From assembly GCF_034137685.1 (NCBI RefSeq), contig NZ_CP139418.1, positions 1,143,001 through 1,207,000 on the forward strand: DNA of 64,000 bases, in the 5' to 3' direction. Of the stretch, positions 43,029-53,104 are shown one piece after another; position 1 is the first letter of the stretch; every line of letters starts with the position of its first letter. This DNA comes from Streptococcus sp. S1 (GTDB taxonomy: Bacteria; Bacillota; Bacilli; Lactobacillales; Streptococcaceae). A program made the translations under genes and the position numbers. Below the pieces are notes generated by a model, which searched no databases, had not been told where the DNA came from, and saw only the letters and a list, made by a program, of their open reading frames with translations.

Positions 43029-43254
43029 CTAGTTCTCTACTCTAACTCGCGTAACAATACCATCTTTGTCAGTCACGCTGAATTCTGCAGACGAAAACCA
43101 CTTAGTTATCGCCTTGTTAGTTTGAGATTGAGCAAATACTTTCAACAACTCCTCTTTATTCTCAACTTCAACCACATAGTAAGCAAGACCAGCCATGCTA
43201 TTTTCACGTCGAGCTAAATCTTTACCACCCCATTCATTAACAGCTAAATATCTC
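43029..43254 (-). pseudogene. Remnant of an unidentified small protein
   Basis: The minus frame ending at 43029 has a protein-like C-terminal stretch of about 74 residues (RRENSMAGLAYYVVEVENKE ... FSVTDKDGIVTRVRVEN). Upstream of about 43254 the frame continues only into sequence that is antisense to another fragment. No start codon with ribosome site fits at the join. It is probably the tail of a deleted gene; the family is not recognised. Confidence 0.4.
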
Positions 43255-43261
43255 GGCAAGC

Positions 43262-43338
43262 AACAAGCGAATGAAAAAGAGCTTGAACAGTTCAAGGCTA
43301 TGGAAGCTTTCCAAAGAGAGCATAATGGAAAATAGATG
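43262..43338 (+). pseudogene. C-terminal scrap of another gene on the + strand
   Basis: About 24 codons, QQANEKELEQFKAMEAFQRE then HNGK and TAG, read as a coiled-coil-like protein tail followed by a good terminator. There is no start and no upstream part. The fragment and the minus-strand remnant meet head to head, marking an old deletion junction. Confidence 0.4.
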
Positions 43339-43346
43339 AAACAATC

Positions 43347-43377
43347 AAAAAAAACCACCTTCGGGTGGCTTTTTTCT
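43347..43377. terminator. Bidirectional terminator before birA
   Basis: CCACC ttcg GGTGG flanked by eight As and six Ts; it can stop transcripts from both sides, including birA on the minus strand. Confidence 0.85.
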
Positions 43378-43387
43378 ATACTTGTTT

Positions 43388-44323
43388 TCACCATTTTGTC
43401 AAGGAGATTTCTCCGCTATTGAGCCAGATTTCTTCTTGATTTTCTAATTGGACCAAGAGTTGGCCGGTATCAGAGATATCTTTGGCGAGGCCTGGATAGG
43501 TCTGTTGGTTCTGCTCAAAAGTAACGGTTCGTCCTAGGACCAGGGAGCGCTCTTTATAGAGGTAGACCAGTTCATCGACATCCGTTTGGAAGAATTCCTT
43601 CCAGATCTCACTGATGAGGTCATTGCGGGTGATGGGACAAGGCCCTTCAAATAAGGAACCAGCCTTGCTTTCTAGCTCATCTGGAAAAGTAGAGATAGCC
43701 AAATTAAGACCGACTCCTATAATGACATCCGTGACGAGACCAGTCTCAATCGACGTGATAGCTTCGGTAAGGATTCCCCCAATTTTTTTATGGCGGTAGT
43801 AAATATCATTGACCCACTTGATATCGATATCGATCAGGGTCAAGTTTTTAATAGCCTTGTAGATGGCTCCAGCGACCATGAGGGTATAAGGAGGGAGCTC
43901 TGCAGGGGGCAGTTGAGGCTTGAGATGAAGGGACATGTAGATGCCCCCTTGATCGGGGCAGTAGTAGTCCCGACCAAAGCGGCCTTTTCCAGCAGCCTGC
44001 GAATTGGCTAGGTAGAGCGCCTTGCCTTCTTGATGGGTTTCTATGCCTAATTTGGCGTCCAATTGGGTGGAGCTACATTGTTCGTTTAAGGAAACGGTCA
44101 ATTGGGTATTGCTTGCGATCACCTCAGGAAGCAGAATATCGCCTGAGACCAATTTGTAGCCCTTCTTTTTGAGGGATTCGATGACGACCCCATCTTTTTC
44201 CAGACGCTGAATAGCCTTCCAGATAGAGGTGCGGGAAACACCTAGTTCTTTTGCCAGCTGCTCCCCGTTGACATAATCATCTGCCTGAGAAAGGGTTTGA
44301 AAGAGGATTTCGTGTGTTTTCAT
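43388..44323 (-). CDS. birA: Bifunctional biotin ligase / biotin operon repressor
   Basis: 311 residues. The N-terminal winged helix (about 1-62, EQLAKELGVSRTSIWKAIQR) is the DNA-binding part. The central ligase domain (about 80-265) has the biotinyl-adenylate loop GRFGRDYYCP and the catalytic KWVNDIYYRHKKIGGIL. A small SH3-like C-terminal domain follows. The enzyme attaches biotin to carboxylase carrier proteins and represses biotin genes when charged. No biotin genes lie in this window. Confidence 0.93.
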   Translation of the reverse strand: MKTHEILFQTLSQADDYVNGEQLAKELGVSRTSIWKAIQRLEKDGVVIESLKKKGYKLVSGDILLPEVIASNTQLTVSLNEQCSSTQLDAKLGIETHQEGKALYLANSQAAGKGRFGRDYYCPDQGGIYMSLHLKPQLPPAELPPYTLMVAGAIYKAIKNLTLIDIDIKWVNDIYYRHKKIGGILTEAITSIETGLVTDVIIGVGLNLAISTFPDELESKAGSLFEGPCPITRNDLISEIWKEFFQTDVDELVYLYKERSLVLGRTVTFEQNQQTYPGLAKDISDTGQLLVQLENQEEIWLNSGEISLTKW

Positions 44324-44352
44324 AGTTTTTTATTCTTGGAAAGGATGGAGGA

Positions 44353-45399
<1,047 letters not shown>

Positions 45400-45406
45400 T
45401 TAGCGA

Positions 45407-45430
45407 ATTTTACTAAAACTTTAGTAAAAT
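45407..45430. promoter_or_regulatory. GalR operator
   Basis: A perfect dyad ATTTTACTAA-aact-TTAGTAAAAT with 10-base arms in the galR-galK intergenic space, about 55 bases from galR and 65 from the galK ATG. Its form fits a LacI-family site. The galK promoter appears to lie just to its right. Confidence 0.8.
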
Positions 45431-45495
45431 AATTGATTTGTTGCATGAAAGGGGTTACACTAGTGGTAAATAACTATATAAGTGAGGTAATCTCA

Positions 45496-46662
45496 ATGAA
45501 TACTCAAGAACTTCGGGAAGCTTTTCAAACAGTCTTTGGAGCAGAAGCAGATCACACTTTCTTTTCACCAGGACGGATCAATCTGATCGGTGAACACACT
45601 GACTATAATGGTGGGCATGTCTTCCCAGCAGCCATCACTCTTGGTACCTATGGAGCGGCAAGAAAGCGTGAGGATAAGGTCTTGCGTTTCTTCTCAGGAA
45701 ACTTTGAAGACAAGGGGATCATTGAAGTTCCACTTGAAAACCTCCACTTTGAAAAAGAGCACAACTGGACCAACTATCCAAAAGGCGTGCTCCACTTCTT
45801 GCAAGAAGCGGGTCATGTCATTGATAGCGGTATGGATGTCTATGTCTACGGCAATATTCCAAACGGATCCGGTCTTTCTTCTTCAGCATCGCTTGAGCTC
45901 TTGATTGGCGTCATTGCTGAGAAACTATATGATCTTCAGTTAGACCGTCTAGATTTGGTCAAGATCGGGAAACAAACCGAAAATCACTTCATCGGAGTTA
46001 ACTCTGGGATCATGGACCAATTTGCCATCGGTATGGGGGCTGATCAACGGGCTATTTATCTCGATACCAACACCCTAGAGTATGATTTGGTACCGCTGGA
46101 CCTCAAAGACAATGTCGTGGTCATCATGAACACCAACAAACGCCGGGAATTAGCGGATTCAAAATACAATGAACGTCGTTCAGAATGTGAAACCGCCGTC
46201 TCTGAACTCCAAGAAAAATTGGATATCCAAACCTTAGGGGAATTGGATCTCTGGTCTTTTGATGCCTACAGCTACTTAATCAAGGATGAAAATCGCATCA
46301 AACGGGCTCGTCATGCTGTACTTGAAAACCAACGGACTCTCCAAGCACGTAAGGCACTTGAAGCAGGTGATTTGGAAGGCTTTGGCCGTCTCATGAATGC
46401 TTCCCACGTATCCTTGGAGCATGACTACGAAGTGACTGGTCTAGAATTAGATACTTTGGTGCATACAGCCTGGGAACAAGAAGGCGTCTTGGGCGCTCGT
46501 ATGACAGGAGCAGGCTTTGGTGGTTGCGCCATCGCCCTTGTAAACAAAGATAAAGTTGAAGCATTTGAAGAAGCTGTCGGCAAACGCTATGAAGAAGTCG
46601 TTGGCTATGCGCCTAGCTTTTATATTGCAGAAGTTGCGGCAGGGACACGAGTTTTAGACTAG
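45496..46662 (+). CDS. galK: Galactokinase
   Basis: 388 residues, GHMP kinase that makes galactose-1-phosphate from galactose and ATP. The galactokinase signature [15 protein letters not shown] (about 27-41), the ATP-binding [13 protein letters not shown] (about 124-136) and the C-terminal [16 protein letters not shown] are complete. I take ATG 45496 as start (AGTGAGGTAATCTCA upstream); the frame is open 21 codons further, through the promoter area. It is the first gene of the Leloir operon. Confidence 0.95.
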   Translation: MNTQELREAFQTVFGAEADHTFFSPGRINLIGEHTDYNGGHVFPAAITLGTYGAARKREDKVLRFFSGNFEDKGIIEVPLENLHFEKEHNWTNYPKGVLHFLQEAGHVIDSGMDVYVYGNIPNGSGLSSSASLELLIGVIAEKLYDLQLDRLDLVKIGKQTENHFIGVNSGIMDQFAIGMGADQRAIYLDTNTLEYDLVPLDLKDNVVVIMNTNKRRELADSKYNERRSECETAVSELQEKLDIQTLGELDLWSFDAYSYLIKDENRIKRARHAVLENQRTLQARKALEAGDLEGFGRLMNASHVSLEHDYEVTGLELDTLVHTAWEQEGVLGARMTGAGFGGCAIALVNKDKVEAFEEAVGKRYEEVVGYAPSFYIAEVAAGTRVLD

Positions 46663-46671
46663 GTGATAATA

Positions 46672-47331
46672 ATGGAAGCTGTAATATTTGATTTAGATGG
46701 CTTATTAGCCGATACGGAAATCATTTCTCTAAAAGTTTATCAAGAATTGCTTAGAGATTTTGGAATTCCTTTCACAGAAGAAACTTATTCTAGAGACTAC
46801 AGTGGACATAGGGAAGAGGAGAATGTTCAACGTTTTTTGGATACCTATGATTTACCATGGAACTTTGACCAAACCTTGGCTAAAGTCTATGAACTGGAAG
46901 CTCAAATCTTAGCCCAAGGTGTTCATTTAAAAAAAGGTGCTAAGAATTTACTTACTTTTTTGAAAACAGAGGGTATCCCAATCGCTCTAGCAACTTCAAG
47001 TGTTGAATCTCGGGCTAGAATGATCTTGGATAGCAATGGGATCCTGTCCCTATTTGACCATCTAGTTTTTGCAAAAGATGTCAAACGAAGTAAACCTTAC
47101 CCAGATATATTTTTAAAGGCTTGTAGCGATTTGAATGCTTTACCAGAAAATTGCTTAGTGCTAGAGGATAGTGAGGCAGGGATTGAAGCAGCCTATAGGG
47201 CTGGAATACCAGTCATATGTGTTCCAGATTTAAAAGTACCAGCACAGTCTTTCTTAACTAAAGCAGAACAAGTTTTCCAGGATTTGGATGCTGTCAGAGA
47301 CTATTTAAAACGTAAGAAGGAGAATCAATGA
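46672..47331 (+). CDS. HAD-superfamily phosphatase/phosphoglucomutase-like protein
   Basis: About 219 residues of the HAD subfamily IA. DXDX motif is [11 protein letters not shown] (about 6-16, nucleophile Asp8), the second motif ATSSVESR holds the Ser/Thr, then Lys in [10 protein letters not shown] and the acidic pair in [10 protein letters not shown]. The cap type and the DGLLADTE motif are those of beta-phosphoglucomutase-like and sugar-phosphate phosphatases. It stands between galK (9 bases) and galT (4-base overlap), an uncommon insertion in the gal operon, so a role in clearing a sugar phosphate is plausible. Confidence 0.82.
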   Translation: MEAVIFDLDGLLADTEIISLKVYQELLRDFGIPFTEETYSRDYSGHREEENVQRFLDTYDLPWNFDQTLAKVYELEAQILAQGVHLKKGAKNLLTFLKTEGIPIALATSSVESRARMILDSNGILSLFDHLVFAKDVKRSKPYPDIFLKACSDLNALPENCLVLEDSEAGIEAAYRAGIPVICVPDLKVPAQSFLTKAEQVFQDLDAVRDYLKRKKENQ

Positions 47332-48800
47332 ATCAGGGAATTTTGGATGCATTTGTCACAGCCGTCATTGCGGCGAGTGACTACGAAGAGATGGATCGGA
47401 TTTATCTAAAAAATCGCATCATGAGTCGCGTTGGAGAAGAAGGGCTAGACGCCCCAGCTCAAAAAGAAGAGTTGATTGCGCTCAAAGATCAGCTGGTAGA
47501 GATCGCTGTTGCAAATAGCAAGATCCAAGATAGTATGGCCGAAAAAGACAGTTTGGGTGCGGAGTTGATGGATTGGTTTACCCCTAGTCCTAGTCAAGTC
47601 AACCATCGTTTTTGGGAGACCTACAGTCAGTCTAAGGAAGACGCGATTGCTGATTTCTATGCCCTCTCTAAGCGCAATGATTACATCAAGGTCAAAGCCA
47701 TTGCACAAAACATTGCCTTTGAGGCTGAAACTCCCTACGGTTCTCTTGAAATCACCATCAATCTGTCAAAACCTGAAAAAGATCCTAAAGACATTGCAGC
47801 GGCCAAGCTTGCCAAAGCCAGTCATTATCCAGCCTGCCAATTGTGCTTTGAAAATGAAGGCTATCAAGGTCGCCTAGACCATCCAGCACGGGCCAATCAC
47901 AGGATTATTCGCTTTGATATGGACGGTCATGATTGGGGCTTCCAGTATTCCCCTTATGCCTACTTCAATGAACACTGCATTTTCCTTGATAGCCAGCATG
48001 TTCCCATGGCCATTAGCCGCAAGACCTTTGAGCGACTCTTGACCATTGTCGAGACTTTTCCAGGCTATTTTGCAGGGTCCAATGCAGATCTGCCCATTGT
48101 AGGGGGGTCTATCCTGACTCATGATCATTACCAAGGCGGACGACATACCTTCCCTATGGAGCTGGCTCCTGTTGAGGAAAGCTTTAGCGTTGAGGGATTT
48201 GAGGCTGTATCGGTAGGAATTGTTAACTGGCCCATGTCGGTTCTTCGTTTGAATTCAGATGACAAGGCGCAATTGATTGCCCTGGCAGACCATATCCTAA
48301 CAGCCTGGCGAGGCTACTCGGACCCAGCAGTTCAAGTCTTAGCAGCATCCGACGGTCAGCCCCACCATACCATTACCCCCATTGCACGAATTCGTGATGG
48401 GCATTATGAACTGGACTTGGTGCTCCGTGACAACCAAACCTCACCAGAGCATCCAGATGGTATCTATCACCCACATGCGGATGTGCAACACATTAAAAAA
48501 GAAAATATCGGCTTGATCGAAGTCATGGGCTTGGCGATTTTGCCACCTCGTCTCAAGGAAGAGCTCAAGCAGGTCCAAGACTATCTACTTGGACGTGAGA
48601 ATACTGTGGCGACCTACCACCAGGCTTGGGCAGATGATTTGAAAGCCGCTCACCCATCCATCACAGAAGAAGCAGAGGCAGAGGCCCTTGTCCGTGAATC
48701 AGTAGGCCAGATCTTTGCGCGCGTGCTCGAAGATGCTGGAGTCTACAAGCGAACAGCAGAAGGACAAGCTGCCTTTAGACGCTTTGTTGCGACGCTTTAA
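47328..48800 (+). CDS. galT: Galactose-1-phosphate uridylyltransferase (Firmicutes type)
   Basis: 490 residues, the long class II GalT of Gram-positives. It swaps UMP between UDP-glucose and galactose-1-phosphate. The family segments [32 protein letters not shown] and the C-terminal [20 protein letters not shown] are present, at the length expected. It overlaps the HAD gene by four bases and is followed by galE after 64 bases. Confidence 0.94.
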   Translation: MNQGILDAFVTAVIAASDYEEMDRIYLKNRIMSRVGEEGLDAPAQKEELIALKDQLVEIAVANSKIQDSMAEKDSLGAELMDWFTPSPSQVNHRFWETYSQSKEDAIADFYALSKRNDYIKVKAIAQNIAFEAETPYGSLEITINLSKPEKDPKDIAAAKLAKASHYPACQLCFENEGYQGRLDHPARANHRIIRFDMDGHDWGFQYSPYAYFNEHCIFLDSQHVPMAISRKTFERLLTIVETFPGYFAGSNADLPIVGGSILTHDHYQGGRHTFPMELAPVEESFSVEGFEAVSVGIVNWPMSVLRLNSDDKAQLIALADHILTAWRGYSDPAVQVLAASDGQPHHTITPIARIRDGHYELDLVLRDNQTSPEHPDGIYHPHADVQHIKKENIGLIEVMGLAILPPRLKEELKQVQDYLLGRENTVATYHQAWADDLKAAHPSITEEAEAEALVRESVGQIFARVLEDAGVYKRTAEGQAAFRRFVATL

Positions 48801-48864
48801 GTGTGGAGAAGCGGCAGAAATTTGGTACAATAAGAGAGAAGACAAAGAAGCGAAAGGAAAACAA

Positions 48865-49863
48865 ATGGCAATACTCGTACTCGGAGGAGCTGGCTATATC
48901 GGTTCCCACATGGTGGACCGTTTGGTCAATGAAGGACAGGAAAAAGTCGTCGTGGTCGATAGCTTGGTCACAGGCCACCGTGCAGCGGTGCATCCAGATG
49001 CCGTCTTTTACCAAGGAGACCTGGCGGATCAAGACTTTATGCGCACTGTTTTTAAGGAACATGCCGATATTGATGCGGTCATCCACTTTGCGGCCTACTC
49101 ACTGGTTGCCGAGTCCATGGCAGATCCATTGAAATACTTTGATAACAATACAGCTGGCATGGTCAAGCTCTTGGAAGTCATGCATGAATGTGGGGTACAC
49201 TACATCGTCTTTTCTTCAACCGCAGCTACCTACGGCATTCCAGAAGAAATTCCGATTCTTGAAACCACTCCACAAAAACCGATCAATCCTTATGGGGAAA
49301 GCAAGCTCATGATGGAAACCATCATGCGCTGGGCTGATCAAGCCTACGGCATCAAGTATGTGCCTCTTCGTTACTTTAATGTAGCGGGTGCCAAGCCAGA
49401 TGGATCCATCGGAGAAGACCATGGACCAGAGACCCATCTCTTGCCGATCGTCTTGCAAGTGGCCCAAGGAAAACGCGAAAAGATCGCTATTTTTGGGGAT
49501 GACTACCAGACACCAGATGGGACCAATGTTCGGGACTATGTCCATCCTTTTGACTTGGTAGATGCTCACCTTTTAGCAGTGGAGTATCTCCGAAATGGCA
49601 ACCCATCGACTGCCTTTAACCTAGGATCTTCAACCGGATTCTCCAATCTTCAAATCGTAGAAGCAGCCCGCAAGGTGACGGGACATCCGATCCCACTTGA
49701 GATTGCTGATCGCAGACCAGGAGATCCAGATACCCTGATCGCATCATCTGAGAAGGCGCGTGCCATCCTTGGCTGGCAACCAAAATTTGATAATATCGAA
49801 ACCATTATCCAAACAGCCTGGGCTTGGCATTCCAGCCACCCAGATGGCTACAATGATCGATAA
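48865..49863 (+). CDS. galE: UDP-glucose 4-epimerase
   Basis: 333 residues, SDR enzyme that interconverts UDP-galactose and UDP-glucose. NAD motif [14 protein letters not shown] (about 7-20), VVVDSL, catalytic SSTAATYG and YGESKLMME (YxxxK), and RYFNVAGA are in place. I place the start at ATG 48865, where GAAAGGAAA precedes it; the frame is open 50 codons upstream inside galT but without family likeness. It closes the operon and is followed by a terminator. Confidence 0.94.
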   Translation: MAILVLGGAGYIGSHMVDRLVNEGQEKVVVVDSLVTGHRAAVHPDAVFYQGDLADQDFMRTVFKEHADIDAVIHFAAYSLVAESMADPLKYFDNNTAGMVKLLEVMHECGVHYIVFSSTAATYGIPEEIPILETTPQKPINPYGESKLMMETIMRWADQAYGIKYVPLRYFNVAGAKPDGSIGEDHGPETHLLPIVLQVAQGKREKIAIFGDDYQTPDGTNVRDYVHPFDLVDAHLLAVEYLRNGNPSTAFNLGSSTGFSNLQIVEAARKVTGHPIPLEIADRRPGDPDTLIASSEKARAILGWQPKFDNIETIIQTAWAWHSSHPDGYNDR

Positions 49864-49868
49864 TAAGA

Positions 49869-49898
49869 AAACTCAAGTCAGTTGGCTTGAGTTTTTTT
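49869..49898 (+). terminator. Terminator of the gal operon
   Basis: AAACTCAAG pairs with CTTGAGTTT, then Ts. It separates the gal genes from the toxin-cassette region, whose first frame begins about 50 bases later. Confidence 0.85.
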
Positions 49899-49947
49899 AG
49901 TTTGGAAAAAAGATATTACACAACTAAGCTTTTTATGTGAATAATGA

Positions 49948-50901
49948 AGTTTAGGATTATTACCTTCAGAATTAGCCAAGGTGGACCCGAAATTTAGGAA
50001 ACGTATCGATGCAATGGATCAAGAAGCGTTAGAAGAGGCCTACCCAGAACTTAAAACATTGATCTCCATGGCTCATGTGAATCCATATGCACAACTATTT
50101 AAATCTGAAACAGAGCGAGCTAATTATCATTACCTACTAGACCGCTATTTCCTTTTAGATAGTCAAAAAATGCTCAGTTGGCGAGATCCTGCTTTTCAAA
50201 CTAAATATGATTATTATATAATTGAAGAAGGTATTGATCCTTTTACAGGTAAACCTGCTACACAGGAAGAAATCAATCGTGCAAAAAATATCAAGAAGGT
50301 GAGAGGTTTTACTGATAGCCTCCAACTAGCAAGTACCTTGTATACATCTTATGTTGGATATAATCAGTACTACAATAAACCCTACACATCTTTCTCGGAT
50401 GTATATAGTAAGGTAAAAGGGAAAATTCCTGTCTTCAATAGGAAACCAGTAATTCCTGTTTTTTCAAATAGATATTCAAAAATAGATTTTACTCAAACTG
50501 ACTTTGATGTTGAGTTAATAAGAGGTAGATTGAAAACTGATCCAGATACGGCTTTTTTCTGGTCAGGACGAACAGATGGCATTGGAGGAATGGATGTTGC
50601 GAAAAAAATAGCAAAAAATAAAGGAGGAGTTACATTAGAATCTACGATTGATGATACGAACATTGTAATGCCTGAATGGGATTTTAATACTCCTTCAAGT
50701 GTAACAGCTTGGGAGGAAGCTTCGAATGTTTACGCAGAGCAAGTATCTGGTGAAATAAGAGCTGTAGTTGGTAGCGAACTACGACCAGGAAATATTTGGG
50801 AAAACATCGAACTACCAAGATTGAAGGCCAATCCAAATGTTACTAAGGTTACAACAATAGATCCTAAAACAGGGGTAGAAAAAATTATATTCGAGAGGTA
50901 G
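49948..50901 (+). CDS. Polymorphic toxin, N-terminally truncated (LXG/type VII-like), cassette 1
   Basis: The frame is open from 49948; a GTG at 49981 is the only plausible start and lacks a good ribosome site. The first ~95 residues are linker. EEGIDPFTGKPATQEEINRA (about 80-99) is a pretoxin motif of TG type. A hydrophobic stretch follows (DSLQLASTLYTSYVGYNQYY), then the junction SKVKGKIPVFNRKPVIPVF. The C-terminal ~140 residues form the toxin domain with FFWSGRTDGIGGMDVAKKIA and end in VTKVTTIDPKTGVEKIIFER. The LXG secretion domain is absent, so the product probably cannot be exported: an orphan module. The activity is not known to me. The immunity gene follows after two bases. Confidence 0.65.
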   Translation, partial: SLGLLPSELAKVDPKFRKRIDAMDQEALEEAYPELKTLISMAHVNPYAQLFKSETERANYHYLLDRYFLLDSQKMLSWRDPAFQTKYDYYIIEEGIDPFTGKPATQEEINRAKNIKKVRGFTDSLQLASTLYTSYVGYNQYYNKPYTSFSDVYSKVKGKIPVFNRKPVIPVFSNRYSKIDFTQTDFDVELIRGRLKTDPDTAFFWSGRTDGIGGMDVAKKIAKNKGGVTLESTIDDTNIVMPEWDFNTPSSVTAWEEASNVYAEQVSGEIRAVVGSELRPGNIWENIELPRLKANPNVTKVTTIDPKTGVEKIIFER

Positions 50902-50903
50902 AA

Positions 50904-51137
50904 ATGAAAATTACAGGAACAAGATCAACAATTACTTTTGATTTAGAGAATGGTTTCCTCATAAAAGCACAAGGAGAATTGCTGATCAATAAAAAATTTG
51001 TTGTTTATAAAGATAGTATGACACAATGGGAGCCTCCTCATGAGAATCTTCCGATAACTCAAAGAGAAATAGAAAATATTATTAATACAGCTAAAAAAAT
51101 GGAGAGCAATCAAACTATTCAATTAGACTTTGTATAA
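50904..51137 (+). CDS. Small immunity protein, Imm74-like
   Basis: 77 residues, acidic, soluble, beta-rich. The pattern GELLINKKFVVYKDSMTQWEPPHENLPI followed by an ending helix (QREIENIINTAKKMES) resembles the Imm74 family of polymorphic toxin immunity proteins; this match is from memory and moderate. It starts two bases after the toxin stop with GAGAGGTAGAA as ribosome site, the usual toxin-immunity spacing. Even without a working toxin it may protect against siblings. Confidence 0.6.
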   Translation: MKITGTRSTITFDLENGFLIKAQGELLINKKFVVYKDSMTQWEPPHENLPITQREIENIINTAKKMESNQTIQLDFV

Positions 51138-51164
51138 TTATATTGTATTCTAAGAGAAATAAAT

Positions 51165-51368
51165 CTCTATACAAGTGGTCAGGTTGTCTATCATGGGACC
51201 AAACTCCTAGGTGGAAGTGAAGAAGATGCTCAAACTGCAAACTTTATCGGGAACATCGTAGGAGGTTATGTGGCCTCCTCAGCAACCAGCAAGTTTAGTT
51301 TGAATCAACCTATTTTTTCAAATCGATATTCAAAAATAGATTTTACTCAAAACAGAAGACCATTATAA
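51165..51368 (+). pseudogene. Pretoxin fragment, cassette 2 (toxin domain lost)
   Basis: Reads LYTSGQVVYHGTKLLGGSEE ... NIVGGYVASSATSKFSLNQP then FSNRYSKIDFTQ, then quickly stops. The last motif is the same, at DNA level too, as the junction in cassette 1 (about 50462-50497). There is no start codon. It is the transmembrane/pretoxin part of another toxin copy recombined at the shared junction; the toxin domain is gone but a barstar-like gene stands after it. Confidence 0.6.
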
Positions 51369-51439
51369 AACATTTTAAAAAAATAGAATAGAGGTTTGAA
51401 ATCCTGAAAAATAGAATTCATTACATTACGAAACTTGAA

Positions 51440-51787
51440 ATGCAAGATCGATTGCCTTTCAGTGGCTTTGTAGCAAATTTTGATGGGAAGCAGATCCAAA
51501 ACAAAGAAGAACTATTTCGTTTTCTTGAAAAAAATGTCGGACTTCCTGATGCCAATAATTGGTCATCTATTACAAATTGGCTGACAGACTTATCATGGAT
51601 AAAAGCTGAAGAATACAACTTTATTCTTGAAAATTATGATAGCTTCTTAAAAGATGACTTATCATCTAAAGACTTATTTTTAGAAATTTTGGAAGAAGAT
51701 ATTCTTCCTTGGTGGGAATGCGATGTTGAAAAGCATGTTGTTGGCAGTAAGGTCAAGAGTTTTCAAGTTTACATAGTAGAAAATTAA
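51440..51787 (+). CDS. Barstar-like immunity protein, cassette 2
   Basis: 115 residues. NFDGKQIQNKEELFRFLEKN, GLPDANNWSSITNWLTDLSW and the acidic rest follow the barstar fold plan (inhibitors of barnase-type RNases). The usual family start lies a few residues earlier: the frame also runs LKNRIHYITKLE from a CTG at 51404 preceded by AGAGG, which may be a mutated ATG. Its cognate toxin would be a ribonuclease, now missing from the fragment before it, so this is an orphan immunity gene. Confidence 0.7.
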   Translation: MQDRLPFSGFVANFDGKQIQNKEELFRFLEKNVGLPDANNWSSITNWLTDLSWIKAEEYNFILENYDSFLKDDLSSKDLFLEILEEDILPWWECDVEKHVVGSKVKSFQVYIVEN

Positions 51788-51824
51788 AAATAGGACAAAG
51801 TTTTAAGGAGCTACCTTAAGGTAA

Positions 51825-51935
51825 CCACTTATGTTGGATATAATCAGTACTACAATAAACCCCTATACAACGTTCTTGGATGTATATAGTAAGGTAAAAG
51901 GGAAGATTCCATTCTTCAATAGGAATCCAGTAATT
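51825..51935 (+). repeat. Re-used pretoxin junction (matches about 50347-50455)
   Basis: The run from TTATGTTGGATATAATCAGT through GTATATAGTAAGGTAAAAGG to AGTAATTCCTG recurs from cassette 1 with few changes. One difference is an extra C after AATAAACCC, which shifts frame between the YVGYNQYYNK and DVYSKVKGK parts. Such repeats let toxin ends be swapped by homologous recombination. Confidence 0.75.
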
Positions 51936-52610
51936 CCTGAGGTTAACCTTAAGGTAGATATCAATGGTAAAACTATAACAGAAACCACAAAACCTTATGA
52001 TCGCGAACATATTTTACGAAATATAGAAGAAAGCAGGCTTGCGAGGGAGAATTCAGGGTTTAAAGACTTTTCAACCACGAGGCTTCAGCCGGTAGTCAAG
52101 CCTCAGCCTGCACCTAAGAATTTAGATGTTGAGGGACCAGTAGTAAATAATATTCAATCTAAATATCCCGATTTGCAAACTTATGAATATAATTCATATA
52201 CAAATCCTGGTCCACTAAATGATTTAAGAGGTCAGCCTAATGTTAATTTTTATGGGGGACGGTATGATGTTGAAGTTTTGAAGTCTCCCAAAATATTATA
52301 TCGAGCTGGCGACCAAAGCAATCCGCTAGGGCAATGGTTTACAGAATCAGCCCCACATTCTGAGATAGAAGTTAGAATAAATACGGCAGTAAAACCAATT
52401 TGGACAGATCGTTCAGGAAACTACACTGGTAGCTCTCCTTTAAATACAGTTTACGAAATAAAAATACCAGCTGGCACAACAATATACAGAGGACCTGTTG
52501 CGAGTCAAGGAGGCATCTATCAAGGTGGTTTGGAATATGAACAAATTTTTATTGAAACTCCGTGGAAAATAGAAGGTGTAGAGGTTATTAGCTCAAAACC
52601 ATTAAATTAG
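51831..52610 (+). CDS. Orphan toxin module, cassette 3 (possible ADP-ribosyltransferase/NADase fold)
   Basis: 259 residues. The N-terminus is a junction remnant: its ATG is the out-of-frame TATGTTGG of the YVGYNQ codons, and an extra C brings the reading into DVYSKVKGKIPFFNRNPVIP. A proline-rich linker follows (VVKPQPAPKN). The C-terminal ~120 residues hold ILYRAGDQSNPLGQWFTE, YEIKIPAGTTIYRGPVASQG and GLEYEQIFIETPW. The spaced Arg, WFT and C-terminal Gln/Glu elements recall the ADP-ribosyltransferase or TNT-type NADase fold, but this is weak. There is no secretion domain. Confidence 0.55.
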   Translation: MLDIISTTINPYTTFLDVYSKVKGKIPFFNRNPVIPEVNLKVDINGKTITETTKPYDREHILRNIEESRLARENSGFKDFSTTRLQPVVKPQPAPKNLDVEGPVVNNIQSKYPDLQTYEYNSYTNPGPLNDLRGQPNVNFYGGRYDVEVLKSPKILYRAGDQSNPLGQWFTESAPHSEIEVRINTAVKPIWTDRSGNYTGSSPLNTVYEIKIPAGTTIYRGPVASQGGIYQGGLEYEQIFIETPWKIEGVEVISSKPLN

Positions 52611-52621
52611 TGAGGAAAGAA

Positions 52622-52927
52622 ATGAAACGAAAAGAATTATTAGATAATATCAAATTAATATTACCACTATTAAATCAATACAATGATGGGACAATTCATG
52701 TACAAATTTCATTTTTACAAGGATTAGAATGTGCATTGGAAAATGGTGACTCACTCCCTACAATAAGAGAAATTAAAGATATCCTTTATCCTCCAAGAGG
52801 AGGTCTATCAGACTTTTTTGTTTGGAAGAATGATTATTTGGAACGACTAAAAATTAATGAAGAAATTGAAGCCTACAATAATAGATTATGGGAGCTTTTA
52901 AATCAAATAGAAAACTTGGAATCATAG
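52622..52927 (+). CDS. Immunity protein of cassette 3
   Basis: About 101 residues, helical and acidic, with LYPPRGGLSDFFVWKNDYLE (about 60-79). It starts 11 bases after the toxin stop; ATG 52622 follows GAGGAAAG. The family is not named with confidence, but size, acidity and position are those of an immunity gene. Confidence 0.6.
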   Translation: MKRKELLDNIKLILPLLNQYNDGTIHVQISFLQGLECALENGDSLPTIREIKDILYPPRGGLSDFFVWKNDYLERLKINEEIEAYNNRLWELLNQIENLES

Positions 52928-52930
52928 TAA

Positions 52931-53104
52931 ATGCATCAAATTTTAAAATTAGAAGCATTTCATCAATCTCATACAAGAATTCCAAGCGGAAATGAAGCAT
53001 CTGCTTTTGAAGATTTTTGGAAACCAGGAGGACAAACCTTCCCAGGAAATATGCCAGAAGGCATCATGAAAGATATTAGTACCCAAAGAGGAGAACATAC
53101 ATGA
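52931..53104 (+). pseudogene. Toxin-tail fragment, cassette 4
   Basis: 57 codons: MHQILKLEAFHQSHTRIPSG, then NEASAFEDFWKPGGQTFPGN and a short end. It reads like the final part of a toxin domain, without pretoxin or ribosome site. The stop TGA overlaps the ATG of the next gene (ATGA), so the pair keeps the coupled toxin-immunity join. Confidence 0.5.

Noticed and set aside
43250-43394. N-terminal half of the minus-strand frame ending at 43029 as a real protein
   Set aside because: It is antisense to the + strand scrap and the terminator; the amino-acid composition (Cys/Phe-rich) is not protein-like and no ribosome site fits.
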